A stretch of DNA of 64,000 nucleotides from Palsa-1400 sp036501625 (GTDB lineage Bacteria; Verrucomicrobiota; Verrucomicrobiia; Limisphaerales; Palsa-1400), in the NCBI GenBank assembly GCA_036501625.1, contig DASXZY010000079.1:186001-250000 (forward strand). The letters run 5' to 3'. The position numbers and the translations under genes were made by a program. Under the pieces are notes generated by a model. The model did not search any database, was not told where the DNA came from, and was given only the letters and a program-made list of their open reading frames with translations. Below, one piece after another: positions 33,638-41,928 of this stretch (positions within the stretch are counted from its first letter, which is position 1; each line of letters starts with the position of its first letter).

Positions 33638-34065
33638 TTAAGGCCCAGAAAGCCGGCTTGCAGTCATCCGTGGTTGCACGCCCTCCACCGTCACCGATTG
33701 CCCGGCGCGCCCTCCCGCCATGAAATAGCTGGCCACGATGGACGTCTTGCCCGGCCCAACTCCAGTCACGTTCCCAAAGGAATCGACCGCGGCCACATTC
33801 GTGTCAAGCGAACGAAAAACGATGCCATGATTGGTGATGGCTGTGAGATTGACAGCATCCGGGCGCCCGGTTTCCCAGCCCAGCAACGTGGCGGCGGTTG
33901 TTTGGCCGGCGCGGATTGGAGAGCTGGCATGGAGCCGTATGTTGGTGATGGCGTGGATGCCGGAGGCTTTGAGGCGCAGCTTGGCGGCTTTGGAGTAACT
34001 GGCGGAAGCGATGATTCCGCCGGGGCCGGCACAGTAATATTAAATGCGCCGCCGCCGGGTCAAAC
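33638..34065 (-). pseudogene. Frameshifted remnant of a Big_2-type surface protein
   Basis: The minus-strand frame ending at 33638 reads GIIASASYSKAAKLRLKASG, then a bacterial Ig-like (Big_2) domain (FRSLDTNVAAVDSFGNVTGV, GPGKTSIVASY) and a stop. It has no start: an in-frame TAA lies just upstream near 34040. The preceding part (PGGGAFNITVPAPA) is in another frame, consistent with a frameshift near 34015-34020. Only the C-terminus of a larger secreted protein remains, directly beside the kinase 3' end. Confidence 0.55.
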
Positions 34066-34078
34066 CCGACATGTCCCG

Positions 34079-36307
34079 TCATTCCGACGCTTCGCGCAAC
34101 AGGATGCGCGCGAAGACGTTATCGAACCAAAAGCCTTCCTTCGCGCCGCCCTCGTCCAAGGGTTCTTTAAAGACGCCGTCGATGGCTTGCCGTGCGTTGT
34201 CCAATTCCTTGGCCGCTTCGTCCTTCTGGCCGCTGCGCGCGAGAGCCATCGCCAGCACAATCCGCGCGGTCGCAGCCCGGGGCGTGTTGGATTCCGGGTA
34301 GGACAGCGAACGCCGCGCCCATTCGATGCTCCTGCCGTAGTTGCCTTGGCGGCACTCCCAGAGCGCCAGAGAAATCGAGGCCCAGGCCGAGCGAAAAGCC
34401 GCGGAGGTTTCATGGCTGTCGGACGGCGCGAAGAACTGCGAGGCCATGCGGGCGAGGGGAGCCAAAGAGTCAATGATATTTGTATCCGCCGGTTCCAGCA
34501 GGCTGATTTTGATGAGACGTTCCGCCGCCACCGGAGCGGCGGTGGAACCGAAACGCGCCAGAGCCGTGCGCCGAAATTCATCGAAGTGATTGGTCTGGCC
34601 GCTTTCCACCAAACAGACTCCGCAGCCGAAAAGGTCCAGCGTGCCAACATCCCATCCATCCAATTGATTGCATTGCAGAAGCAAACGGTAGCGATTCGCC
34701 GCCAAAGCCCACCGGCCATGCGTCGCGTGCCAGACGCTCAAAGAACGCATCAGCGTTGCCGCCTCGAGGCTGGGTTCGAGCGGCGGCGCTTCGCTGGTCA
34801 TGCGGTCGGCCTCGTCGTATTTGCCCTGGCTGACGAGCGCGGCGGCCTGGATGATTCGTTCCCGAGCCTCGGCCTGGTGCCGCAATTTGGCCTCATTGGA
34901 ACGCGCCAATTCCGCCTCATGCGTCAGGCGGGACTGTTGCAATTCCGCTTCGACGGCCCGGCGTCGCGCGTCGCGCTCTTGCAGGAAAAGAAAGGTCGAG
35001 GCGCCCAGCCCCGCGACCAACGCCGCCGCCACCGCCGCCCCTGCTGTAAATACTACTTTGTTGCGGCGAACCATTTTTTGCAGGCGGTAAATCCGGCTGG
35101 GAGGGCGGGCGATAACCGGCTCATGTTGCAGGTGGCGCTGGATGTCCATGGCCAGTTCGTTGGCCGTTTCATAACGGCGCACCCGGTCTTTTTCCAGCGC
35201 CTTCATGACGATCCAATCCAGGTCGCCCCGCATGAGCGCGATCAGCCGCGGGGCCTCCACGTGGCGCCGCGCGGCCGTGACCGTCAAACGGTCGCCATCG
35301 AAAACAGTCAACAAATCGGACGGGCGCCGCGGCTCGTCCTCGCGCAAGGCGCGGCGCATTTCATCCACGCCCGATTCCAGGAGAATTTTGGGATCGAACG
35401 GAGTCTTTCCTGTCAACAATTCGTAAAGAAGCACGCCCAGGCTGTAAATGTCGCTCCGGGTGTCGATGTCCAGCCCGCCCGTGCCGGCCTGCTCCGGGCT
35501 GACGTAGGCGGGCGTGCCGATGAATTGATTCTGCATGGTCACGGCGGGCGTCTGGTCCGTCAGCGGCGCGGCCGTGGCCTTGGCGATTCCGAAATCAATG
35601 ACCTTGGGCGCGGGCAGGCCGTCCTGCTGCGTGACCAGAATGTTCGACGGCTTGATGTCGCGATGGATGATTCCTTTTTGATGGGCGTGCTGAATCGCGT
35701 GGCAAATCTGAATAAAGAGCTCAAGGCGCGTCCGCGTGTTGAGCCGGTTTTCGTCGCAATAATCTGTGATGCGCCTGCCTCGCACCAATTCCATGACAAA
35801 GTAGGGGCGGCCGGTCTGGGTCGCGCCGGCGTCCAAAACTTTGGCAATATGGGGGTGGTCCATCATCGCCAGCGCCTGGCGTTCGGCATCGAATCGCGCG
35901 ATGACCGCGCGCGTGTCCATGCCCAGTTTGATCACCTTCAGCGCGACCCTGCGGCGCATCGGTTTTTCCTGCTCGGCGAGATAAACGGCCCCGCAGCCGC
36001 CTTCGCCAATTTTTTCCAGGATTTTATATGGGCCAATTTGCGCCCCCGGACGTTCCTCCTCAAAACCTTGGGCAAGGTCGCGACCGCCCGAAGAATCCCG
36101 GTCATCGCCGGCTTTTCGCAAAGCCTCGCCGCATTCGGCGAACAGAGTTTCAGCCTGGTCATGGACGGAGAGCAGCCTCTGAACCCGTTCGCGCAAACCG
36201 GCATCATCCGCGCAGGCCCGCTCCAAAAAATCCTCGCGCGCGCCGGTGTCATCGAGTTTCCGGGCCTCGTCGAAAACCTCTTCTTCGCGTGAGAGGATGT
36301 CGTCCAT
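34079..36307 (-). CDS. Transmembrane Ser/Thr protein kinase (PknB type)
   Basis: 742 residues from ATG 36307; an earlier start would overlap the sigma gene. Residues 92-365 are a complete Hanks-type kinase: glycine loop IGEGGCGAVY, Lys124 in VALKVIK, catalytic HRDIKPSN (Asp217), IDFG (Asp238) and GTPAYVSPEQ. A membrane segment follows (about 408-432, VVFTAGAAVAAALVAGLGAS), then a coiled coil and a TPR-like outer or periplasmic region to the end. The 90-residue N-terminus is helical. It lies 20 bases downstream of an ECF sigma factor, a pairing common in Planctomycetes and Verrucomicrobia, which suggests that phosphorylation and transcription are linked. Confidence 0.93.
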   Translation of the reverse strand: MDDILSREEEVFDEARKLDDTGAREDFLERACADDAGLRERVQRLLSVHDQAETLFAECGEALRKAGDDRDSSGGRDLAQGFEEERPGAQIGPYKILEKIGEGGCGAVYLAEQEKPMRRRVALKVIKLGMDTRAVIARFDAERQALAMMDHPHIAKVLDAGATQTGRPYFVMELVRGRRITDYCDENRLNTRTRLELFIQICHAIQHAHQKGIIHRDIKPSNILVTQQDGLPAPKVIDFGIAKATAAPLTDQTPAVTMQNQFIGTPAYVSPEQAGTGGLDIDTRSDIYSLGVLLYELLTGKTPFDPKILLESGVDEMRRALREDEPRRPSDLLTVFDGDRLTVTAARRHVEAPRLIALMRGDLDWIVMKALEKDRVRRYETANELAMDIQRHLQHEPVIARPPSRIYRLQKMVRRNKVVFTAGAAVAAALVAGLGASTFLFLQERDARRRAVEAELQQSRLTHEAELARSNEAKLRHQAEARERIIQAAALVSQGKYDEADRMTSEAPPLEPSLEAATLMRSLSVWHATHGRWALAANRYRLLLQCNQLDGWDVGTLDLFGCGVCLVESGQTNHFDEFRRTALARFGSTAAPVAAERLIKISLLEPADTNIIDSLAPLARMASQFFAPSDSHETSAAFRSAWASISLALWECRQGNYGRSIEWARRSLSYPESNTPRAATARIVLAMALARSGQKDEAAKELDNARQAIDGVFKEPLDEGGAKEGFWFDNVFARILLREASE

Positions 36308-36327
36308 GTTTGCGGCCGCCCCGGCGC

Positions 36328-36882
36328 TCAGTTGGCCTCGCGCATCCGCTGAAAAAGCCAGGCTTTGGCGAAGGCCCACTGGCGCTCGACGGTTCGTTCG
36401 GTGCAATCCATGGCTTTAGCCACTTCCAGGTTGGTCAATCCGCCAAAAAACTTCATGACAACGACTTTGGCCCGTTGCGGATTTTCGGTTTCCAAATGCT
36501 CCAGCGCTTCGTTGATCAGGAGAACTTTGTCATCGGGCGTCGCTTCCGCCAAAGCCAGGCCGTCGATGTCCAGGCGCATCCAGCCGCGGCCATGCTTGAG
36601 GCGGGATTTGCGCCGGGCGCGCTCAATAAGAATCCGGCGCATCGCTTCGGAAGCTTCGCCAAAGAAATGGCCTCGATTTTGCCAATGGCGGCCGCCTTTG
36701 CCGAAGATTCTCAGCCAGGCTTCATGAACCAGGGCCGTCGGCTGGAGTGTTTGGCCTTCGGATTCACTTGCCATGCGCGCCGCCGCCATCCGGCGAAGAT
36801 CATTGTAAACCAGCGGCAGCAACTCCTCCGAATCACAGCCGTCGCCATGATGAGGGAGCAGCACGTGGGTAATATCGCTCAT
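36328..36882 (-). CDS. ECF-type RNA polymerase sigma factor
   Basis: 184 residues. Region 2 is the Planctomycetes/Verrucomicrobia variant (LLPLVYNDLRRMAAARM, then TLQPTALVHEAWLRIF and RGHFFGEASEAMRRILIERAR). Region 4 contains the helix-turn-helix (VVVMKFFGGLTNLEVAKAMD, then CTERTVERQW). This matches the Sigma70_ECF family that often neighbours Ser/Thr kinases. No anti-sigma factor is seen; the adjacent kinase may replace it. A possible TATTAT -10 lies just upstream, but the -35 spacing is poor. Confidence 0.93.
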   Translation of the reverse strand: MSDITHVLLPHHGDGCDSEELLPLVYNDLRRMAAARMASESEGQTLQPTALVHEAWLRIFGKGGRHWQNRGHFFGEASEAMRRILIERARRKSRLKHGRGWMRLDIDGLALAEATPDDKVLLINEALEHLETENPQRAKVVVMKFFGGLTNLEVAKAMDCTERTVERQWAFAKAWLFQRMREAN

Positions 36883-37079
36883 AGCTATGGTTCAATAATA
36901 TGCGGCAGAACCAAAGGGATGTCGATGCACAAAATCGCTTAAAATCGCGGGAAGTCCCAGAAAATAGAGCCATACAAATTGCATATAACTCTGATTGTGC
37001 GAAATTGAATTGGGCTTGAATAGCGGCGATTAATGATGCCGGTTCCAAGCCAGACGACTTCCAATTGCCGTTTGTGAAC

Positions 37080-37985
37080 TTATCTCACGAATCGGCCGCG
37101 AAGAGCCGGATTGGGATTGGATGGGTCGTATTGCAGGTTGCAGATAGTCTTCCTTTCGCGCATTCCGGTGTGCATGATGCTAGAACGGAAATAATTCGTC
37201 CGGCCTTGCACGACGGTGCGAACTAGGAATGGCGTCGAGTCAATATTGCAATGTTCCGCGTAGTAAACCACGGAAATCCGATACAGCCCGGCGGGCGCTT
37301 CGTTCATGGGCCAATAAATATTTTCCACTGCTTGCGAGTTGAACGGCTCGTGCGCGTTTTGATCGACGTCCAGTTCGCCGCCGGTGCTCATGGATCGGCG
37401 GTTGCTGAAAAAAATCTCCACGCCAGCCGGATCGATGCAATGAAGGTCCAGATCGTTGAAGTTTTGCCACGACAGCGAAATCTGGATGTCTCCGCCTTTG
37501 GCGCGCACTTCGCCCAAGCGCCGCGCGATGACCGCGGCCTCAGGCACGTTGGCGGCTGTGGCGACTCCGGGCGGCGTTTCCACCAAATCCGACGGTGGCG
37601 CGGCGATCATGGTGACGGGGCCATTCGTATTGAGCAGGTTGGTCGAGATGGCCGCGGCCGGCGGACGGTCATTGGAAGATACCAATCCGGGCAATCCGGG
37701 CGGCTGGGCAGGCAGCGCGGATGGGGCGTTGGTCCGGGCCGAATCCGATTGGTTGGAAGGTGCGCCGGAATCGGTCAGCGACGGCGAAGGCTGGCCTTCG
37801 TCCCCGCCCTGCTCCGTGCCGGGAAGCAAACCCAAAGTCGCCGCGCCGAAGATGTTCGTTTCCGCCCACGGGCCAAGGCCGCCGAAGAACCGCGGCCGGG
37901 TGTGCAACCGCCACAGCACCAGGATCAGCACGAGAATCGCCATGCAAATGACAGCGTCCTGCTTGAATCGGGACGGACGGCTCAC
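37080..37985 (-). CDS. Membrane-anchored DUF2135-like protein
   Basis: 301 residues. One N-terminal membrane segment (AVICMAILVLILVLWRL), then a low-complexity Pro/Ser/Asn linker (about 55-150). A C-terminal beta domain has the DUF2135/YfaP pattern: ISLSWQNFNDLDLHCIDPAG, then GGELDVDQNAHEP and ENIYWPMNEAPAGLYRISV. Such domains are often found beside VWA proteins. The start overlaps the stop of the VWA gene by four bases. Last gene of the nine-gene operon. Function unknown; it probably faces the periplasm. Confidence 0.75.
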   Translation of the reverse strand: MSRPSRFKQDAVICMAILVLILVLWRLHTRPRFFGGLGPWAETNIFGAATLGLLPGTEQGGDEGQPSPSLTDSGAPSNQSDSARTNAPSALPAQPPGLPGLVSSNDRPPAAAISTNLLNTNGPVTMIAAPPSDLVETPPGVATAANVPEAAVIARRLGEVRAKGGDIQISLSWQNFNDLDLHCIDPAGVEIFFSNRRSMSTGGELDVDQNAHEPFNSQAVENIYWPMNEAPAGLYRISVVYYAEHCNIDSTPFLVRTVVQGRTNYFRSSIMHTGMRERKTICNLQYDPSNPNPALRGRFVR

Positions 37986-39100
37986 GGTGAAGCCAGGTTG
38001 GCGGGCGGCGGCGGCACGAAGCGGTAGGCTCCGCGATTCTCGTCGGCAATCCGGCGCAAGGCCTCTTCGCCGTCGCGGCTGTAAAGATTCACCGTGTTGA
38101 TGCGCGCGTTCGGCCCGGCGTTCGCGTCGCGCGTGTTATCGACAGCATCGCTCGGCAGCGTGCTGCCAGACAACAGCCAGGCCGCGTCCGGCGCGGGCGA
38201 CAATGTCATGGCGCGCTGCATCGCTTTGGACGGGTCGGCTCCGGTGCGGTGGCCGACGGAAAAAAGCCAGTTGGTCATCGCGCGCACATTTTCCTGGGTG
38301 GCGGGAACGGGCCCAAGCGAAGGCATCCCTTCATAACCGCCGGTGTGAAAAAGCAGGACATAAAACAACTGGGCGGGCTGCATGGATCGGAGGGCTGAGA
38401 CCAATTCCTGGCGGGCAAAAAACGATTTGCCATTGGTCATCATGTTCATCGAGTTGTCCAGGATGAACACAACGTTGGTGCCGGCTCGCGGGTCGAACCA
38501 TGGCCGGGGCCCGGTGTCATTTCCCAGCATGTCGGCGGTGCGAGAGTCCGCCGGATTGTCCCGCGCCATGCTGGCCGCCTTGGCCTCCGCCAGAAGCCTG
38601 GACGTGCTGGCTTTGCTTGAAGGGTCCGCGCGCCACGGATCGTCGTAAATCGCTCCATTAAGATGCGTGTTTTGATCCGGCTGCATGTAAGTGGCGGGAG
38701 GCGGCGGCGATGACGCCTGCATCACCGGCGGTGAATTGCTGGCTGGGGACGGATTTTCAGCCGGCGGCGAAGACGGCGGAACTCCGTTTTGGGCGGCCTC
38801 GTTGGTGAAGGGGCCTGTAACAGCCGAATTTGAACTCGCCATCGCATTGGATTCAACGTTCTCCGGCGGCGGCGCCATGGCCGAATCCGCCGGCGCGTTG
38901 CTTGGGCTGCCGGGAATCTGGCTGGAAGGGGGCGGCGCGGAAATCGGCCGGCCTGTCACTCCATTGCTTGACACCGTGCGATGCCCAAGGCTGCCGAAAA
39001 CGATTTCGTGCGCGGGCTGCACTGGCCGCAGAAACAGCCACACCAACAGCGCCAAAATCGCCAGCGCCATCGCGAAGATTACAATGTCCCTGAGTTTCAC
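37982..39100 (-). CDS. Membrane-anchored VWA-domain protein
   Basis: 372 residues. N-terminal anchor (IVIFAMALAILALLVWLFL), a long low-complexity linker (about 40-190), then a VWA fold from about residue 207. The first strand and metal motif reads VVFILDNSMNM, so the usual DxSxS metal site is altered to DNSMN. Later parts (LFYVLLFHTGG; INTVNLYSRDGEEALRRIAD) follow the fold. VWA domains mediate regulated protein binding, and in many NTPase systems they partner the NTPase. It overlaps the DUF2135-like gene and lies 66 bases after an ExbD-like gene. Confidence 0.8.
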   Translation of the reverse strand: MKLRDIVIFAMALAILALLVWLFLRPVQPAHEIVFGSLGHRTVSSNGVTGRPISAPPPSSQIPGSPSNAPADSAMAPPPENVESNAMASSNSAVTGPFTNEAAQNGVPPSSPPAENPSPASNSPPVMQASSPPPPATYMQPDQNTHLNGAIYDDPWRADPSSKASTSRLLAEAKAASMARDNPADSRTADMLGNDTGPRPWFDPRAGTNVVFILDNSMNMMTNGKSFFARQELVSALRSMQPAQLFYVLLFHTGGYEGMPSLGPVPATQENVRAMTNWLFSVGHRTGADPSKAMQRAMTLSPAPDAAWLLSGSTLPSDAVDNTRDANAGPNARINTVNLYSRDGEEALRRIADENRGAYRFVPPPPANLASP

Positions 39101-39166
39101 AATCCGTTGGTTTCTGCTTAATCCGCCTTTATGATAAAGTTAAGTTTAGCGCGATGAAATTTCCAC

Positions 39167-39838
39167 TTAATTCTGCGGCAGAATCGGCTCGCCCTGAGTG
39201 CCAAGCTCCAGCCGTTCATCCATCGGCAGCGGCTGCCAGCCATACTGGAAGCTCATGCGTACGGCGGTTTCGCGCGCGGTCGTAAAAGCCGAAAACGAAT
39301 CGTCGTAAGCGTAAAATACAAAATAGAAATTCGTTTTGCCGCTGGCCTTGAACGCCTGCACCATATCCGAGACCCCCTGCTCCGCTCCATCGCCCATGCC
39401 GGGACGCGGCTCCACAAACCGCCCCTGCCGCGTCAACGTCCGGTTATTCCGCAACGGCTGCCCGCGCCCATCGGTCGAAAGCACGTCCAGTGGAAAAAGT
39501 TTTCCGTAACGCATAATGACCAGCCACGGCTGCTTGCTGGTGCCGGAAATGCAAGGCAGCCGCATGAGATTGGTGGCGGGATGCAGATGCGGGTCTTGCA
39601 GGCGAAGGATCGTTTTCTGCAAGTCGATTTGCACGGCCGCGTTGGATGCGGTGATGGCCGCCAGAACGTTGGAGAGCTGGGCCGTTTCCGCTTCGTAAAC
39701 AGCGGGCGCCGGCGCGGGAGTATCCTGCGCCAGCAGCGCCACCATCAGCGCGATGAAGACAACGGCCCCCAGCATGTTGCACATTGTGTCAAGCAACATC
39801 TCCAGGCTGTTCGCGTAAAATCCGCCGGCGTCTTTCAT
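39167..39838 (-). CDS. ExbD/MotB-like single-span membrane protein (second copy)
   Basis: 223 residues. The N-terminal span LEMLLDTMCNMLGAVVFIAL carries Asp17 at the position of the proton-coupling Asp of ExbD/TolR/MotB. The rest (about 45-223) is a soluble domain, with a helical stretch then strands (PWLVIMRYGKLFPLDVL; TNFYFVFYAYDDSFSAF), and lacks a recognisable OmpA-type peptidoglycan-binding motif. It overlaps the other ExbD-like gene by four bases. It is inferred to be the stator-type partner of the MotA/ExbB-like protein. The assignment rests on the span and the context. Confidence 0.7.
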   Translation of the reverse strand: MKDAGGFYANSLEMLLDTMCNMLGAVVFIALMVALLAQDTPAPAPAVYEAETAQLSNVLAAITASNAAVQIDLQKTILRLQDPHLHPATNLMRLPCISGTSKQPWLVIMRYGKLFPLDVLSTDGRGQPLRNNRTLTRQGRFVEPRPGMGDGAEQGVSDMVQAFKASGKTNFYFVFYAYDDSFSAFTTARETAVRMSFQYGWQPLPMDERLELGTQGEPILPQN

Positions 39839-40398
39839 GGCGATGCCAATACGTACTGCATGTCTTCCTGCGCGGCGTCGTATCCGATGCTGAAGGCGCG
39901 GTTGGCCGCCAGCGGCTCAACGGCGCGGAATTGAAGCACGGCCGAGGGCCGGATATAAAATACCAGCCGGTCCCGCGCCGGGTCCCAACTGTCCAGCATG
40001 CGGTCGAAGTCCGCGTGGTCGGGCCGCGCCAGGAATTCCACCGCGTTGGTTTGCCCGGGCCGGCTGCATAATCCGTTCGTGGCCGAGAGGACGATCAGCA
40101 CCGGCTGTTTGCCAGTCGGGTCCGCTTCGGGCACGACGAAGACGCGGTTGGTCAGGTTCGCCGCCTGCGCCTGGCGTTCGCGCAACGCGGCCAGATCGGC
40201 TTCCAATCTCGCGCGGGCCTGTTCGACCTCTTTGCGCATGGCGTCACGGCTTAGTTGGGCGGCAATCGGCGGCGGATTGTTTAAGTAAAGCGTCAGCATC
40301 AGGGTAATCAGCAGCAGCACGCCGGTCACGGTCGTGATCATGTCAAGAAAAGCCAGGAACGAAACCCGCCCGGTCGTGCGTCGCAGCTTGCTCGGCAT
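39835..40398 (-). CDS. ExbD/MotB-like single-span membrane protein (first copy)
   Basis: 187 residues. The span SFLAFLDMITTVTGVLLLIT contains Asp19 in the ExbD-type context FLDxxxxxxGVLLL. A coiled-coil stretch (about 50-80) and a small alpha/beta domain follow (VLIVLSATNGLCSRPGQ; RLVFYIRPSAVLQFRAVEPL). The ATG directly follows the stop of the MotA/ExbB-like gene. It resembles the other copy in plan but not closely in sequence, so the two probably have distinct roles or form a heterodimer. Confidence 0.75.
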   Translation of the reverse strand: MPSKLRRTTGRVSFLAFLDMITTVTGVLLLITLMLTLYLNNPPPIAAQLSRDAMRKEVEQARARLEADLAALRERQAQAANLTNRVFVVPEADPTGKQPVLIVLSATNGLCSRPGQTNAVEFLARPDHADFDRMLDSWDPARDRLVFYIRPSAVLQFRAVEPLAANRAFSIGYDAAQEDMQYVLASP

Positions 40399-41400
40399 TT
40401 ATGCCTCCGGTTTGTCCGTCCTGGGCCGGGTGCGCAATTTGGAAACGACGTGCGCGTGGCAATAGTCGTTGCACTGGTCCAGGAAGTCGGTTTCCTTCTG
40501 CTGCACGAGATCGGACAAAAGATGCAGCAGCAGCGCGAAGGCCAGCCCGACCAGCGTCGTTTCGAACGCGGTCGATAACCCAGCCGTGACTTCTTTGAGG
40601 TGATCTTTGATTTGATTAAGATCGCTCGAAACGGAGAGAGCCAACGTAAACTTGCGAATCGCGGTGCTCAAACCCAGCACCGTGCCGACAAATCCCAGCA
40701 CCGGAATGGCCCATATCATCGCGTGAATGATGGCGTAGCTGGAGGCAACCTGATTCTCGTCGTTGTCGCTTTGCGCTTTGAGAATAGTGGAGACGTCGCT
40801 CACGCCGCCGATGTTTTGCAGGTTGGAAAGCGCGCGGTCGATGCGGTTCAGCAGAATGAAATAGCGGGTGTCATCAACGAGGCTGCGCACGCGGTCCAGC
40901 ACGGTCTTGGCCGTCGTTTCGTTGAGCACGAAATCGCGGTTCTGGGGAACGGCGGCCAGGTCGAGCGCCCGCCGTTGCAACCGCAATTTGGGAATCTTCA
41001 CCAACGACACCACCACGCCCCAAAAGAAAAACAGCGTGGCCGGGCCGGTGGCGAACAGGTTGCCGGGGCGGACGAAGGCCGTGCCGATGGGCCTGAGGCG
41101 CGAATCGCTGTGATCGAGCATGAACATCAGCCCGATGAAGCACGCGGAAACTGCCGCGGCCGCCAGGAAGGTTAAAATTTTATTGACGCTGGTGAATCGG
41201 CCGCCCTTGAACAATCCCAGGCCGCACCGGTTTTCAATGTCCTCTTCTTCCCAGCTTAACGAAACCACCACCGGGCGGGAGCCGGTTGCGGGCGGGGCCG
41301 CGCCCGCCGGGGCCTGCCGCTTGGCTGAAGGGCGCCGGAACAACGGGCGGCTGCCGCTGGAGCTGGGAGTGGATTTTGGCGGAGTTGGAGCTGGTTCCAT
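40399..41400 (-). CDS. MotA/TolQ/ExbB-family proton-channel protein
   Basis: 333 residues. A proline-rich cytoplasmic N-terminus (1-70) is followed by membrane spans at about 76-98 and 117-137, a cytoplasmic helical region, then the family's core spans: WAIPVLGFVGTVLGLSTAI (about 232-250) and FETTLVGLAFALLLHLL (about 283-300). Those two segments match the MotA_ExbB domain. In known systems, five such subunits around two ExbD/MotB spans convert the ion gradient into movement. Located immediately before the two ExbD-like genes, so a complete ion-motive unit is encoded. Confidence 0.88.
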   Translation of the reverse strand: MEPAPTPPKSTPSSSGSRPLFRRPSAKRQAPAGAAPPATGSRPVVVSLSWEEEDIENRCGLGLFKGGRFTSVNKILTFLAAAAVSACFIGLMFMLDHSDSRLRPIGTAFVRPGNLFATGPATLFFFWGVVVSLVKIPKLRLQRRALDLAAVPQNRDFVLNETTAKTVLDRVRSLVDDTRYFILLNRIDRALSNLQNIGGVSDVSTILKAQSDNDENQVASSYAIIHAMIWAIPVLGFVGTVLGLSTAIRKFTLALSVSSDLNQIKDHLKEVTAGLSTAFETTLVGLAFALLLHLLSDLVQQKETDFLDQCNDYCHAHVVSKLRTRPRTDKPEA

Positions 41401-41403
41401 AAG

Positions 41404-41928
41404 TTAAGTCATTTCGCGGCCCTGGCCATCCCGGCGCACCACGACGGCTTCCACAATGGCCCAAATCCATGAAGCGATGATACCGAAGCTCATCACGGAA
41501 GTCGCCACGCTCAGGAGCAATTGGAGCATTCCCGTCATCCATTGCCGCGCGTAAAAATTGTGCGCGCCCGTAAATCCCAGGAACACCGCCAGCAACGCGA
41601 ACACCAGGCGCGAACGCGGGCGGCCACCGCTGTCAATAATCTGGCTCGGCGCGATGACGGGCGCTGCCACCGCGGCAGGTTGCGCGACTTTGACGCGAAA
41701 CGGCACGGCCGCGGCCGGAGCCGCCGGACTGGCCTGGGACGGTTCCGGCGTTTGCGCCCTTTGCCAGGCCGGAAAGAATTGCTCCAGGGTCATCCATTTA
41801 TCCTGGTAGAAAATTTCGTGCCCCATGCCGATTTTATGATCATCAAGCATCTGATTGATTTCGGAGAGCGGATGCGGCCCGGTTTCGCGGCCGCGCCAGC
41901 GCAAGGGAAATTCCGGCGAGTCACTCAT
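41404..41928 (-). CDS. GYF_2-TM2 domain membrane protein
   Basis: 174 residues from ATG 41928, which overlaps the upstream gene's stop (ATGA). Residues 8-50 look like a GYF_2 domain (RWRGRETGPHPLSEINQML, then IFYQDKWMTLEQFFPAW). An Ala/Pro linker follows, then a TM2 domain of two spans (about 110-165: RLVFALLAVFLGFTGAHNFY ... IIASWIWAIVEAV). GYF-type domains bind proline-rich peptides, and the next protein (MotA-like) has a proline-rich N-terminus, so direct contact is plausible but unproven. Confidence 0.82.
   Translation of the reverse strand: MSDSPEFPLRWRGRETGPHPLSEINQMLDDHKIGMGHEIFYQDKWMTLEQFFPAWQRAQTPEPSQASPAAPAAAVPFRVKVAQPAAVAAPVIAPSQIIDSGGRPRSRLVFALLAVFLGFTGAHNFYARQWMTGMLQLLLSVATSVMSFGIIASWIWAIVEAVVVRRDGQGREMT

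Noticed and set aside
33674..36292. 872-codon plus-strand open frame opposite the kinase
   Set aside because: It mirrors the kinase gene, is rich in Arg/His/Gly and has no family resemblance, whereas the minus strand has every kinase motif.
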